A program made the translations under genes and the position numbers. The notes below the pieces were generated by a model. It did no database searches. It saw nothing but the letters and a program-made list of their open reading frames with translations, and was not told the DNA's origin. From Streptomyces sp. yr375 (GTDB lineage: Bacteria > Actinomycetota > Actinomycetes > Streptomycetales > Streptomycetaceae), in NCBI RefSeq assembly GCF_900110755.1, contig NZ_FOFF01000068.1, positions 1-33,450 of the forward strand: a DNA stretch of 33,450 nucleotides, in the 5' to 3' direction. Every line of letters begins with the position of its first letter. Position 1 is the first letter of the stretch. This document shows positions 15,572 to 25,120 of the stretch, piece by piece.

Positions 15572-15634
15572 GCGGTTGAAGCGGTTGAAGCGGTTGAAGC
15601 GGTTGAAGCGGCTGAAGCGGCTGACGCGGCTGAC
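15572..15634. repeat. Nine-base tandem repeat, seven copies
   Basis: GCGGTTGAA is repeated exactly four times (15572-15607), followed by three variants (GCGGCTGAA, GCGGCTGAC, GCGGCTGAC) to 15634. It begins 10 bases after the zinc-ribbon gene's stop and ends about 155 bases before hypX. It lies outside any credible gene. Copy number is likely unstable. Confidence 0.9.
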
Positions 15635-15790
15635 GCGGCCGGCGTGGTGAGGCCGGATGGCGGATCTGCGTCCGCTTTCAGATGATTTCGGGTGACCTTG
15701 CCGTCTGTCGTCGGGGGCGGCGGTCCGCCGTGGCCGAGGATCGCGGTCGGCGGTCATCCCTGCCTGCCGTTCGCCCGCCCGGAGGCAGCC

Positions 15791-17464
15791 GTGCACATCC
15801 TGCTCCTAGCCAGCGCCTTCAACAGCCTCACCCAGCGCGTCCACGCCGAACTGCGCGACCGCGGCCACCGGGTGGCGGTGGAACTCGCCCTGCCGGGCGG
15901 CTCGTTGCCGGACGCCGTGCGGCGGCACGCACCCCGGCTCGTCGTCGCGCCGATGCTGAAATCGGCGATTCCCGAAGAGGTGTGGACGGCGTACCCGTGT
16001 CTCATCGTCCATCCGGGACCCGTGGGCGACCGCGGACCGTCCTCCCTGGACTGGGCGATCCATGCGGGCTTCGACCAGTGGGGCGTCACCGTCCTCCAGG
16101 CCGACGGGGAGATGGACGCCGGTGACGTGTGGGCCTCCGTACCGTGCCGGCTTCCCGACGCGTCCAAGAGCGAGCTGTACCGGGGCGAGATCGCCGACGC
16201 CGCGCTCGAGGCCGTCCTGCTCGCGGTGGAGCGCTTCGCCGGGGGTGCTTACGTACCGCGCAAGCAGGACGCGACGCATGCCGGTGTGTGCTCGCGCCCG
16301 TACCTCGACCAGAGTGTCCGGCGGATCGACTGGGCCGAGGACTCCACGCGGGACGTCCTGCGCAAGCTGAGTGCGGCGGACTCGCAGCCCGGTGTGCTGG
16401 ACACGCTGCTCGGCGGCGAGTGGTATCTGCACGGCGGGCATCCCGAGAGCGAGCTGCGCGGCCGCCCCGGCGAGCTGCTGGCCACCCGGGCCGGCGCGGT
16501 CTGCCGGGCCACCCGGGACGGCGCGGTGTGGATCCCCGAGCTGCGGCCCCGGCGGCTTCCCGGGCAGCCGCCGACGTACAAACTGCCCGCAACCTCGGCC
16601 CTCGGCGACCGGCTGCCGGCCCTGCCCGAGGTCCGCGAGGCCACCTGGACGGACATCCGCTACCGGGAGGACGGGAACGTCGGCCACCTCTCGTTCGCCT
16701 TCCCCGGCGGAGCCATGAGCACGGACCAGTGCCGGCGGCTGCTGGACGCCTACCGGGAAGCGTGCGCGCGGCCCACCTCGGTGCTGGTGCTGGGCGGCGA
16801 ACGGGACTTCTTCTCCAACGGGATCCACCTCAACGTCATCGAGGCCGCAGCCGACCCCGCCGCCGAGTCCTGGGCGAACATCAACGCCATCGACGACCTG
16901 GTCGAGGCGGTCCTGACGACCACGGACCGGCTGGTGGTCTCGGCGGTCGCGGGCAACGCCGCGGCGGGCGGGGTGCTGCTCGCCCTGGCCGCCGACGAGG
17001 TGTGGTGCCGCTCCGGCGCCGTGCTGAACCCGCACTACCGGCTGATGGGCCTGTACGGCTCCGAGTACTGGACGCACACCCTGCCGCGCCGGGTGGGCGC
17101 CGCGACGGCAGACCGCCTCATGGGTGAGGCGCTGCCGGTCAGCTCGGCGAGCGCCCTGCGCCTCGGGCTCGTCGACCGGGTCGTCGACTGCGGCCCCGAC
17201 GCGTTCGCGCGGGAGGTCGACGCCCTGGCGGCGCGGCTCGCGTCCCTTCCGGCGACGGCGTCCCGGATCACCGCGAAGAAGACGGAGCTGGACCGGCTGG
17301 AGAGCACGACCCCGCTGGCCGGCTTCCGGGAGCGGGAGCTGGCCCGGATGCGGCGGACCTTCGACGACCCGGCCGCCCCGTACCACGCGCTGCGCCGTTC
17401 CTTCGTCCACAAGGAGCGGCCGGCGTGCACCCCGCCGCACCTCGCTTCGGCCCCGGTTGCGTAA
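15791..17464 (+). CDS. hypX: HypX (HoxX), CO-ligand-forming hydrogenase maturation enzyme
   Basis: A two-domain protein of 557 residues that makes the active-site CO of [NiFe]-hydrogenases under oxic conditions. The N-terminal formyltransferase-like domain (about 1-180) carries HPGPVGDRGPSSLDWAI at 74-90 and GEMDAGDVW at 106-114. The C-terminal enoyl-CoA-hydratase-like domain (about 285-540) carries FFSNGIHLNVIE at 340-351. In characterised HypX, a formyl group is moved from formyl-tetrahydrofolate to CoA and the second domain releases CO. I chose the GTG at 15791 (VHILLLASAFNS), which matches the family N-terminus and has GGAGG 5 bases upstream. A frame extends to 15692 without support. It stands immediately before the structural genes. 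Presence of HypX fits an O2-tolerant enzyme working in air. Confidence 0.95.
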   Translation: MHILLLASAFNSLTQRVHAELRDRGHRVAVELALPGGSLPDAVRRHAPRLVVAPMLKSAIPEEVWTAYPCLIVHPGPVGDRGPSSLDWAIHAGFDQWGVTVLQADGEMDAGDVWASVPCRLPDASKSELYRGEIADAALEAVLLAVERFAGGAYVPRKQDATHAGVCSRPYLDQSVRRIDWAEDSTRDVLRKLSAADSQPGVLDTLLGGEWYLHGGHPESELRGRPGELLATRAGAVCRATRDGAVWIPELRPRRLPGQPPTYKLPATSALGDRLPALPEVREATWTDIRYREDGNVGHLSFAFPGGAMSTDQCRRLLDAYREACARPTSVLVLGGERDFFSNGIHLNVIEAAADPAAESWANINAIDDLVEAVLTTTDRLVVSAVAGNAAAGGVLLALAADEVWCRSGAVLNPHYRLMGLYGSEYWTHTLPRRVGAATADRLMGEALPVSSASALRLGLVDRVVDCGPDAFAREVDALAARLASLPATASRITAKKTELDRLESTTPLAGFRERELARMRRTFDDPAAPYHALRRSFVHKERPACTPPHLASAPVA

Positions 17465-17603
17465 ACCGGTCCGGACCCCTCTGCCGCCGATGTCACCGGA
17501 ATGGCCCTCGATGGCGTCTCGTCGCGGCCGAGCGGCTGATACGAAGAAAGCCGAAGGTCCGAAATGCAGGCCTTCATCCCTCACCTCCCCAGGAGGCGGT
17601 CCC

Positions 17604-18677
<1,074 letters not shown>

Positions 18678-18768
18678 GCATCCGCCACGAGTGACGCGAG
18701 CACTCCGCTCCCCGCTTCGTGCACCCCCCACCCCGAACCTCCCGCGCAACGAAGGGCACGGCACACAG

Positions 18769-20553
18769 ATGGCACCGAAGACGAAAGCGGCCGGCGACGG
18801 CAGCGGCCTGGTGGAGATGGCCTGGGACCCGATCACCCGGATCGTGGGCAGCCTCGGCATCCACACGAAGATCGACTTCAAGCAGAAGCGGGTCGCGGAG
18901 TGCTACAGCACGTCGTCGGTCTTCCGCGGCTACAGCGTCTTCATGCGTGGCAAGGACCCCCGCGACGCCCACTTCATCACCAGCCGCATCTGCGGTATCT
19001 GCGGCGACAACCACGCCACCTGCTCGGTGTACGCGCAGAACATGGCGTACGGCGTGAAGCCCCCGCACCTCGCCGAGTGGATCATCAACCTCGGCGAGTC
19101 CGCGGAGTACATGTTCGACCACAACATCTTCCAGGAGAACCTGGTCGGGGTCGACTACTGCGAAAAGATGGTCAAGGAGACCAACCCCGGCGTCCTCGAA
19201 CTCGCCGAGCGCACCGAGGCCCCGCACGCCGCCGAGCACGGCTACCGCACGATCGCCGACATCATGCGCTCGCTCAACCCCCTGGAGGGCGAGTTCTACC
19301 GCGAGGCCCTCCAGGTCAGCCGCTACACGCGCGAGATGTTCTGCCTGATGGAGGGCCGCCATGTGCACCCCTCCACGCTCTACCCGGGCGGCGTCGGCAC
19401 CATCGCCTCCGTACAGCTCTTCACGGACTACCTCAGCCGCCTGATGCGCTACGTGGAGTTCATGAAGCGCGTCGTGCCCCTGCACGACGACCTCTTCGAC
19501 TTCTTCTACGAGGCCCTGCCCGGCTACGAGGAGGTCGGCCGCCGGCGTGTCCTGCTCGGCTGCTGGGGCGCGCTCAACGACCCCGAGTACTGCGACTTTA
19601 CGTACGCCAACATGACGGACTGGGGCCGGCGCATGTTCGTCACGCCCGGCATCGTCGTCGACGGCAAGCTCGTCACCAACGACCTCACCGAGATCAACCT
19701 CGGCATCCGCATCCTGCTGGGCAGCTCCTACTACGAGGACTGGCAGGGCCAGGAGCAGTTCGTCACCCACGACCCGCTCGGCAACCCGGTGGACCCGCGC
19801 CACCCGTGGAACCAGCACACCATCCCGGCCCCGCAGAAGCGGAACTTCGACGACAAATACAGTTGGGTCATGTCCCCGCGCTGGTTCGACGGCAAGGACC
19901 ACCTCGCCCTGGACACCGGCGGCGGCCCCATCGCCCGACTCTGGTCGACGGCCCTGTCCGGACTCGTCGACACCGGGTACGTGAAGGCCACCGGACACAG
20001 CGTGGTCATCAACCTGCCCCGCACCATGACCAAGCCGGAGACCAGCTTCGAGTGGAAGATCCCGAAGTGGTCCAACGCGCTGGAGCGCAACCGCGCCCGC
20101 ACCTACTTCCAGGCCTACACCGCCGCCATCGCCCTGCACTTCGCGGAGAAGGGCCTCGAGGAAGTGCGCGCCGGACGCACCCAGACCTGGGAGAAGTTCG
20201 AGGTCCCGGACGAGGGGCTCGGCGTCGGCTTCACCGAGGCGGTCCGCGGTGTCCTCTCGCACCACATGGTGATCCGCGACGGCAAGATCGCCAACTACCA
20301 CCCGTACCCGCCCACCCCGTGGAACGCCAGCACCAGGGACACCTTCGGCACCCCGGGCCCGTACGAGGACGCCGTGCAGAACACGCCCATCTTCGAGGAG
20401 AACACCCCGGAGAACTTCAAGGGCATCGACATCATGCGCGCCGTCCGCAGCTTCGACCCCTGTCTGCCCTGCGGCGTCCACATGTACGTCGGCGGCGGCA
20501 AGACGGTGAAGTCGATGCACGTGCCCACCGGCCTGAGCGGACTGGGCGGATGA
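18769..20553 (+). CDS. hhyL: [NiFe]-hydrogenase large subunit, group 1h
   Basis: The catalytic subunit, 594 residues, which binds the NiFe(CN)2CO centre and oxidises H2. The L1 motif is RICGICGDNHATC, with Cys75 and Cys78. The L2 motif is DPCLPCGVH at 563-571, with Cys565 and Cys568. It is followed by a 23-residue tail that a maturation protease should remove after His571. I start at the ATG at 18769 (MAPKTKAAGDG), with GAAGG upstream. An open frame reaches back to 18691 but lacks a good ribosome site. The stop overlaps the next ATG (ATGA), beginning a chain of coupled genes. Enzymes of this group consume H2 at atmospheric level and support survival of starved cells or spores. Confidence 0.97.
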   Translation: MAPKTKAAGDGSGLVEMAWDPITRIVGSLGIHTKIDFKQKRVAECYSTSSVFRGYSVFMRGKDPRDAHFITSRICGICGDNHATCSVYAQNMAYGVKPPHLAEWIINLGESAEYMFDHNIFQENLVGVDYCEKMVKETNPGVLELAERTEAPHAAEHGYRTIADIMRSLNPLEGEFYREALQVSRYTREMFCLMEGRHVHPSTLYPGGVGTIASVQLFTDYLSRLMRYVEFMKRVVPLHDDLFDFFYEALPGYEEVGRRRVLLGCWGALNDPEYCDFTYANMTDWGRRMFVTPGIVVDGKLVTNDLTEINLGIRILLGSSYYEDWQGQEQFVTHDPLGNPVDPRHPWNQHTIPAPQKRNFDDKYSWVMSPRWFDGKDHLALDTGGGPIARLWSTALSGLVDTGYVKATGHSVVINLPRTMTKPETSFEWKIPKWSNALERNRARTYFQAYTAAIALHFAEKGLEEVRAGRTQTWEKFEVPDEGLGVGFTEAVRGVLSHHMVIRDGKIANYHPYPPTPWNASTRDTFGTPGPYEDAVQNTPIFEENTPENFKGIDIMRAVRSFDPCLPCGVHMYVGGGKTVKSMHVPTGLSGLGG

Positions 20554-21089
20554 GCGCGCCCACGGCTACGGCACGGGTCGACGCGGAGCAGACCGGACGC
20601 CGGGTCGAGGAGATCCTCGACCGGCTGACCGCGAGCGGCGACCCGAAAGCCGCCGCGGCGGCCGAGGAACTCGTCCGGTCCCTCATGGACTTCTACGGCG
20701 CGGGCCTGGCCCGCATCCTGCACCTCCAGTCCGCCGCCGCGGGCGACCCCCTGGCGAAACTGCTCGGCGACGAACTGGTCGCGAGCCTCCTCGTCCTGCA
20801 CGACCTGCACCCCGAGGACCGCGACACCCGCATCGCCCGCGCCCTCGACAGCGTCCGCGAACACGCCCTGGACGTCGTGGACTTCGACGTGGCGAGCGGC
20901 ACCCTGACGCTGCGGACCCGGGAGGCCGGCGGCTGCGGTTGCGGCTCGGGCGACGGCGCCCGGGAGGCCGCGGCGGCGGCGCTCGCCTGCTTCGCACCGG
21001 AGGTCAGGTCCGTCGACGTACAGACCGCACCCGCGGAGCCCGTCCTCCTCCAGATCGGCACCGGGCCGACGCCGACGAGGACCCGATGA
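20550..21089 (+). CDS. Hydrogenase-associated NifU-like protein with a CxC motif
   Basis: A protein of 179 residues, coupled by ATGA to the large-subunit gene. An N-terminal helical part (about 15-105: EILDRLTASG, ELVRSLMDFYGAGLARILHL, DELVASLLVLHDLHP) precedes a small alpha/beta part resembling the NifU C-terminal scaffold fold (DFDVASGTLTLRTREAGG, CFAPEVRSVDV). The usual CxxC of that fold is replaced by GGCGCGSG, with Cys129 and Cys131, plus Cys147. A role in Fe-S cluster delivery to the hydrogenase small subunit is a reasonable inference. Its true substrate is unknown. Similar genes accompany hydrogenases of this group in actinobacteria. Confidence 0.75.
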   Translation: MSAPTATARVDAEQTGRRVEEILDRLTASGDPKAAAAAEELVRSLMDFYGAGLARILHLQSAAAGDPLAKLLGDELVASLLVLHDLHPEDRDTRIARALDSVREHALDVVDFDVASGTLTLRTREAGGCGCGSGDGAREAAAAALACFAPEVRSVDVQTAPAEPVLLQIGTGPTPTRTR

Positions 21090-21766
21090 GCGTGTCCCCG
21101 GCGCCGACCCGATCCGCTCGCCCTGCCGGCCTGCGGAGGTTCCTCACCGAGCGTCCGCCCCGGCCGGAGCGGTGCGAACTGTGCGCGGTGGCGGTGGCCG
21201 AGGACGACCACCGCCACCTGGTGGACACCGAGAAGCGCGCCCTCGTCTGCGCCTGCACGCCCTGCGCGCTGCTGATGGCGCAGCCGGGGGCCGCCGCGGG
21301 CCGCTTCCGCACGGTCCCGGCCCGCTACCTCACCGACCCCGCACACCGCCTCGACGACAGCGCGTGGGACGCGTTGCAGATCCCGGTCGGCGTCGCCTTC
21401 CTCTTCCGCAACGCCGCGCTCGACCGGCTGGTCGCCCTCTACCCGAGCCCGGCCGGCGCCACCGAGAGCGAACTCGACGCGGCCACCTGGACGGACGTCC
21501 TCGGCGGCACCCCCCTCGCCGAACTCCTCGAACCCGACGTCGAGGCACTGCTGCTGCGCCGCACCGACGGCCACTGCGAGTGCCACCTCGTACCGATCGA
21601 CATCTGCTACGAACTCGTCGGCCGTATGCGCCTGTTGTGGCAGGGCTTCGACGGCGGGGCCGAGGCCCGCGCCGCGCTGGACGCGTTCTTCGCGGACGTC
21701 GCGCGCCGAGCCCGGCCCGTCGGCGGCGGCGCGCGGCCCGCGTCGGACGGGGCGGTGCGGCCGTGA
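21086..21766 (+). CDS. Hydrogenase-associated protein, DUF5947-like
   Basis: A protein of 226 residues, coupled to its neighbours at both ends (ATGA at 21086, GTGA at 21763). An N-terminal Cys cluster, CELC (30-33) and CACTPC (55-60) with histidines between, could hold a metal ion or Fe-S cluster. A second group lies near the C-terminus (HCECHLVPIDICYELVG). The central part is alpha/beta, with a YPSPAGATESELD turn. I recall this as a DUF5947 family member found beside group 1h hydrogenases. Its function is not known. The cysteine pattern and operon position suggest assembly of the Fe-S subunit or an electron-transfer role. Confidence 0.75.
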   Translation: MSVSPAPTRSARPAGLRRFLTERPPRPERCELCAVAVAEDDHRHLVDTEKRALVCACTPCALLMAQPGAAAGRFRTVPARYLTDPAHRLDDSAWDALQIPVGVAFLFRNAALDRLVALYPSPAGATESELDAATWTDVLGGTPLAELLEPDVEALLLRRTDGHCECHLVPIDICYELVGRMRLLWQGFDGGAEARAALDAFFADVARRARPVGGGARPASDGAVRP

Positions 21767-22455
21767 CGGCGTTCTCGTTCGCCTGCACCGGCGTCCGCGC
21801 CGACCAGTACGCCGCCGGACCGACCCTCGTCTTCCGGCTGCGCGTCACCGCATCCGGTGACACCCCCGTGCACGCCCTCGCGCTGCGCTGCCAGATCCGC
21901 ATCGAACCCGCCCGCCGCGGCTACGGGTCCGCCGAGGCCGACGGCCTGGCGGACCTCTTCGGCGAGCGCTCACGCTGGGGCAGCACGCTCCAGCCGGTGC
22001 AGTTCGCCCAGGTCTCGGTCATGGTCCCGAGCTTCACCGGGGAGACCGAGACCGACGTCGTCGTGCCCTGCACCTACGACATGGACATCGCCGCGACCCG
22101 CTACCTCACCGCCCTCACCGACGGCGAGGTCCCGTTGCTGCTGCTCTTCTCCGGTACGGCGTTCACCGGAGCCGGCGGCTTCCAGGTCGAGCCGGTCCCG
22201 TGGGACCGGGAGGCGGCCTTCCGGATGCCGGTCGCCACCTGGCGGGAGATGGTCGAGCAGCACTTCCCCGGCTGCGGCTGGCTCCGGCTGCCGCGCGACG
22301 CCATGGACGCCCTCCTCGCCTACCGCTCCCGGCACGCCCTGCCCTCCTGGGAGGCGACCGTCCAGGCGCTGCTGGACGGCGCGGATTCGCCCGCGCACGA
22401 CCCGCTGCGCGCCCTCACCGCCCTCACCGCGACCACCGGAAGGACCGATCCGTGA
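21763..22455 (+). CDS. Hydrogenase-associated protein, DUF6084-like
   Basis: A protein of 230 residues starting at a GTG that overlaps the preceding stop (GTGA) and ending in another GTGA. It is predicted mostly beta-strand in the first 150 residues (TLVFRLRVTASGDTPVHALA, LRCQIRIEPARRGY, TDVVVPCTYDMDIAATRYL) with a helical C-terminus (MVEQHFPGCGWLRLPRDAMD). There are no membrane helices or metal-type cysteine pairs. The LRCQIRIEP and VPCTYDMDI segments fit a group I recall as DUF6084, known only from hydrogenase loci. A structural or chaperone role is plausible; nothing in the sequence indicates catalysis. Confidence 0.75.
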   Translation: MTAFSFACTGVRADQYAAGPTLVFRLRVTASGDTPVHALALRCQIRIEPARRGYGSAEADGLADLFGERSRWGSTLQPVQFAQVSVMVPSFTGETETDVVVPCTYDMDIAATRYLTALTDGEVPLLLLFSGTAFTGAGGFQVEPVPWDREAAFRMPVATWREMVEQHFPGCGWLRLPRDAMDALLAYRSRHALPSWEATVQALLDGADSPAHDPLRALTALTATTGRTDP

Positions 22456-23909
22456 CCGTGACCGCGTTCGCCTCCGAGACGGAGGAGCGGTTCGCCCTCG
22501 CCCGGCAGGTGGCCGACGCCGTCCTCTTCGAGGGCTACGTGCTCTACCCCTACCGTGCCTCGGCCGCCAAGAACCGGCTGCGCTGGCAGTTCGGGGTGCT
22601 CGTGCCGCCCGGCTGGGGCGCCGAGTGCGAGGAGCACGACTTCCAGCACACCGAGTGCCTGATGGAGCCGAAGGCGGGCGCGACCCTCTCGGTCGAGGTG
22701 CGCTTCCTGCACGCCCGACGGCGCACCGTGCAACGCGCCCGCCCGGCCGGCGGCTACGAAACGGTCGCCGAACTCCGCCTCGAAGACCGGGTGTTGATGC
22801 CCTGGGACGAGGGGAACGAGGAACGCGTCGAGGTCGTCGCGTCGGTGGCCGAACTGCTCGGCGACGGCGTCACCCACCCCTTCCGACGCCCCGCCCGCGA
22901 GGACACCGAACCGGTCCTGGACGCGGCCGGCCGCACCGTGGGCCGACTGGTGCGGCGGTGCGAGGAGATCAGCGGCACGGTCCGGCTGTCCGCCCGCGAA
23001 CTCGACGGCCCCTACCGGGCCCTGCGGCTCACCGCCGTCGTCGAGAACACCAGCGACTGGACACCGCCCGAGGGCCGCGCCGCCGACCGGGACGCGGCGC
23101 TGCCGCGCGCCCTGGTCGCCACCCACCTCCTGATGGCCCTCAGCGCCGGATCGTTCCTGTCGATGACCGATCCCCCCGAGTGGGCCAAGGGCGCGGTCGC
23201 CGCCTGCCGCAACCTGCACACCTGGCCCGTACTCGCCGGCGAACCCGGCCGCGCCGACCTCGTCCTGTCCTCGCCGATCATCCTGGAGGACCATCCGGCC
23301 ATCGCCCCGGAGAGCCCCGGCGCGCTCTACGACGCCACCGAGATCGACGAGATCCTCGCGCTGCGCACCGCCGCCCTCACCGACGAGGAGAAACGCGAGG
23401 CCCGGGGCACCGACGAACGGGCCGCCGCCGTGATCGAGCTGGCGGACTCGATGCCGCCCGAGGTCCTGGAGCGCCTGCACGGAGCGGTCCGCAGCCTGCG
23501 CGAGGTCACAGGGCCGGACCCCGCCCCCCGCCCGGGTCCCGCCGCCCCGGACGGCGGCTTCCCCGACGAGTTCGGGGTGCAGCGGCCGGACACCCCCTGG
23601 TGGGACCCCGCGACCGACGCGGGCTTCGACCCGGAGCGGGACCGGGTCGTCGTGGCCGGCCGGCCGGTGGGCAAGGGCAGCCGCGTCGAACTGCACCCGG
23701 GCCTGCGGCGCACCGACGCCCAGGACATCTTCCTGCGGGGCCGCGCCGCGAAGGTCGAGGCGGTGCTGCACGACGTCGACGGCGGCGTCCACCTGGCGGT
23801 CACGGTCGAGGGCGACCCGGGCGCCGACATCCGCCGCGAACAGGGCCGGTACCTGTACTTCCAGCCCGACGAAGTCACCCCGCTGGAGGACCTGGAGGAC
23901 GACGTATGA
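22452..23909 (+). CDS. Large hydrogenase-locus accessory protein of unknown function
   Basis: A protein of 485 residues starting with GTG in a GTGA overlap and ending in an ATGA overlap with the protease gene. Recognisable stretches are the N-terminal VADAVLFEGYVLYPYRASAA, a mid-part LPRALVATHLLMALSAGSFL with SMTDPPEWAKGAVAACRNLH, and SSPIILEDHPAIAPESPGAL. A Pro-rich linker near 355-370 separates a C-terminal module (about 390-485) with VELHPGLRRTDAQDIFLRGR and beta-type sequence ending LYFQPDEV. The last module resembles a small binding domain. I do not recognise an enzyme family. Conserved-looking Asp, His and Glu residues leave a metal- or nucleotide-binding role open. Confidence 0.75.
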   Translation: MTVTAFASETEERFALARQVADAVLFEGYVLYPYRASAAKNRLRWQFGVLVPPGWGAECEEHDFQHTECLMEPKAGATLSVEVRFLHARRRTVQRARPAGGYETVAELRLEDRVLMPWDEGNEERVEVVASVAELLGDGVTHPFRRPAREDTEPVLDAAGRTVGRLVRRCEEISGTVRLSARELDGPYRALRLTAVVENTSDWTPPEGRAADRDAALPRALVATHLLMALSAGSFLSMTDPPEWAKGAVAACRNLHTWPVLAGEPGRADLVLSSPIILEDHPAIAPESPGALYDATEIDEILALRTAALTDEEKREARGTDERAAAVIELADSMPPEVLERLHGAVRSLREVTGPDPAPRPGPAAPDGGFPDEFGVQRPDTPWWDPATDAGFDPERDRVVVAGRPVGKGSRVELHPGLRRTDAQDIFLRGRAAKVEAVLHDVDGGVHLAVTVEGDPGADIRREQGRYLYFQPDEVTPLEDLEDDV

Positions 23910-24457
23910 GGACCCTCGTGGCGGGCATCGGCAACATCTTCCTCCGCGACGACGGCTTCGGCGTGGAGACCGTACGCATGCTGACCGAACGCCGACTGCC
24001 GGACCACGTCGAGGTGGTGGACATCGGTGTACGCGGCGTCCACCTCGCCTACCAGCTCCTGGACGGCTACGACACGCTCGTCCTCGTGGACGCCACGGCG
24101 CGCGGCGAAGCCCCCGGCACGCTGTACGTGATCGAACACGACGTCGGCGGCGCCGGCCCGTCACCCGTCGCCCCCGCGCTGGACGGGCACCGGATGACCC
24201 CGGACACCGTCCTGGCGCTGCTGGGCACGCTCTGCGCCGGAACCGGCGGCGAACCACCGCGCCGCGTCCTGGTCGTCGGCTGCGAACCGGCCTCGGTGGA
24301 CGAAGGCATCGGACTCACCGCGCCGGTGGCCGACGCCGTACCGCAGGCCGTCCGGCTGATCGAAGACCTGCTGCGGGACGGCGAGCCGCCCGTGGCACCG
24401 GCCTCGACCACCGAGGCCGCAACCGCTGAGGTCTCGACCGCTGAGGCCTCGACATGA
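23906..24457 (+). CDS. Hydrogenase maturation protease (HybD/HycI family)
   Basis: A nickel-dependent endopeptidase of 183 residues that clips the C-terminal tail of the large subunit once nickel is inserted. The N-terminal GIGNIFLRDDGFGVE holds Asp16. Asp62 (LVDATARG) and His95 (DGHRMTP) match the Glu/Asp16, Asp62 and His93 nickel ligands of E. coli HybD. The matching substrate, a 23-residue tail after DPCLPCGVH, is present in the large subunit encoded upstream. The ATG overlaps the preceding stop as ATGA. The C-terminus is extended by an Ala/Thr/Glu-rich, low-complexity tail (about 160-183) encoded by imperfect repeats. It is probably disordered and dispensable. Confidence 0.93.
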   Translation: MRTLVAGIGNIFLRDDGFGVETVRMLTERRLPDHVEVVDIGVRGVHLAYQLLDGYDTLVLVDATARGEAPGTLYVIEHDVGGAGPSPVAPALDGHRMTPDTVLALLGTLCAGTGGEPPRRVLVVGCEPASVDEGIGLTAPVADAVPQAVRLIEDLLRDGEPPVAPASTTEAATAEVSTAEAST

Positions 24458-24468
24458 GGAGAGCCGGG

Positions 24469-24573
24469 ATGAAGAAGATCGTCATCGGCGGAGCGGCAGT
24501 CGCCGCCCTGGTCGCCGTCTTCGCAGAGGTGCTTCCCGACGTCAGGCGCTATCTGCGGATCCGCCGGATGTGA
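24469..24573 (+). CDS. Mini-membrane protein, DUF6893-like
   Basis: A protein of 34 residues starting at the ATG at 24469, with GAGGAGA about 6 bases upstream. A start at 24454, overlapping the protease stop (ATGA), would add five residues. After MKK it has one hydrophobic helix (IVIGGAAVAALVAVFAEVL) and a basic tail (PDVRRYLRIRRM). This matches the pattern I recall as DUF6893 small proteins in streptomycetes. It may be a single-pass membrane peptide; function is unknown. Its position directly behind the hydrogenase genes suggests it could tether or modulate the complex at the membrane, since the small subunit has no anchor. Confidence 0.7.
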   Translation: MKKIVIGGAAVAALVAVFAEVLPDVRRYLRIRRM

Positions 24574-24718
24574 ACCGTGGGCCGCGCCCGGCGGTGCGCA
24601 CACGGTTGCGTCGAACGGCGTACGCGCCCGGCCGGTGACGGCGCGCCGGGCCGTGCCCCCGGGTGCGCGCGCCTCTAATGAGGCGGTCGGAAGCCAGGCC
24701 GCGGAAGAACGGAGACCC

Positions 24719-25117
24719 ATGCACGAGATGTCCGTCGCGCTGGCCGTCGTCGACCAGGTGGCCGAGGCCGCCGAGCGGGCCGGCGGCGTCACGGCGGTGC
24801 GATCGGTACGGCTCCAGGTCGGCGAACTGGCCGGCGTCGTACCCGACGCGCTCGCCTTCTCCTTCGAACTGGCCTGCGCCGGAACCCTGTTGGAAGGCGC
24901 GGAGCTGGTCACCGAAGCGGTGCCGGGGCGGGCCCGCTGCGCGCCCTGCGCCCACGAATGGGCCGTCGGCATGCCACCCCGGCTGACCTGCCCCCGGTGC
25001 GACGGGACGCGTACCGACCTGCTCGCGGGCCGCGAACTGCAGATCCTCGCCGTGCACTGGGACGACGGCGGCCCCCCGCACGCCCCCACCCGCGAACCGA
25101 TCTCCGAGGAGCGCTGA
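24719..25117 (+). CDS. hypA: HypA, nickel insertion metallochaperone
   Basis: A protein of 132 residues. It delivers nickel to the hydrogenase large subunit together with HypB. The MHE N-terminus supplies the His2 nickel site, which fixes the start at the ATG at 24719 with GGAG upstream. The structural zinc site is two CxxC pairs, Cys74/Cys77 and Cys91/Cys94. The C-terminus is slightly extended (GGPPHAPTREPISEER). It opens the hyp block after a 145-base gap from the mini-membrane gene. hypB starts 3 bases after its stop. Order hypA-B-F-C-D-E and near-zero spacing show one operon. Confidence 0.95.
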   Translation: MHEMSVALAVVDQVAEAAERAGGVTAVRSVRLQVGELAGVVPDALAFSFELACAGTLLEGAELVTEAVPGRARCAPCAHEWAVGMPPRLTCPRCDGTRTDLLAGRELQILAVHWDDGGPPHAPTREPISEER

Positions 25118-25120
25118 ACC

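Noticed and set aside
15572..15634. Nine-base repeats considered as a CRISPR array or as a repeat protein (LKR/FNR repeats)
   Set aside because: Units are far too short and lack spacers for CRISPR, and no frame through the repeats has a credible start.
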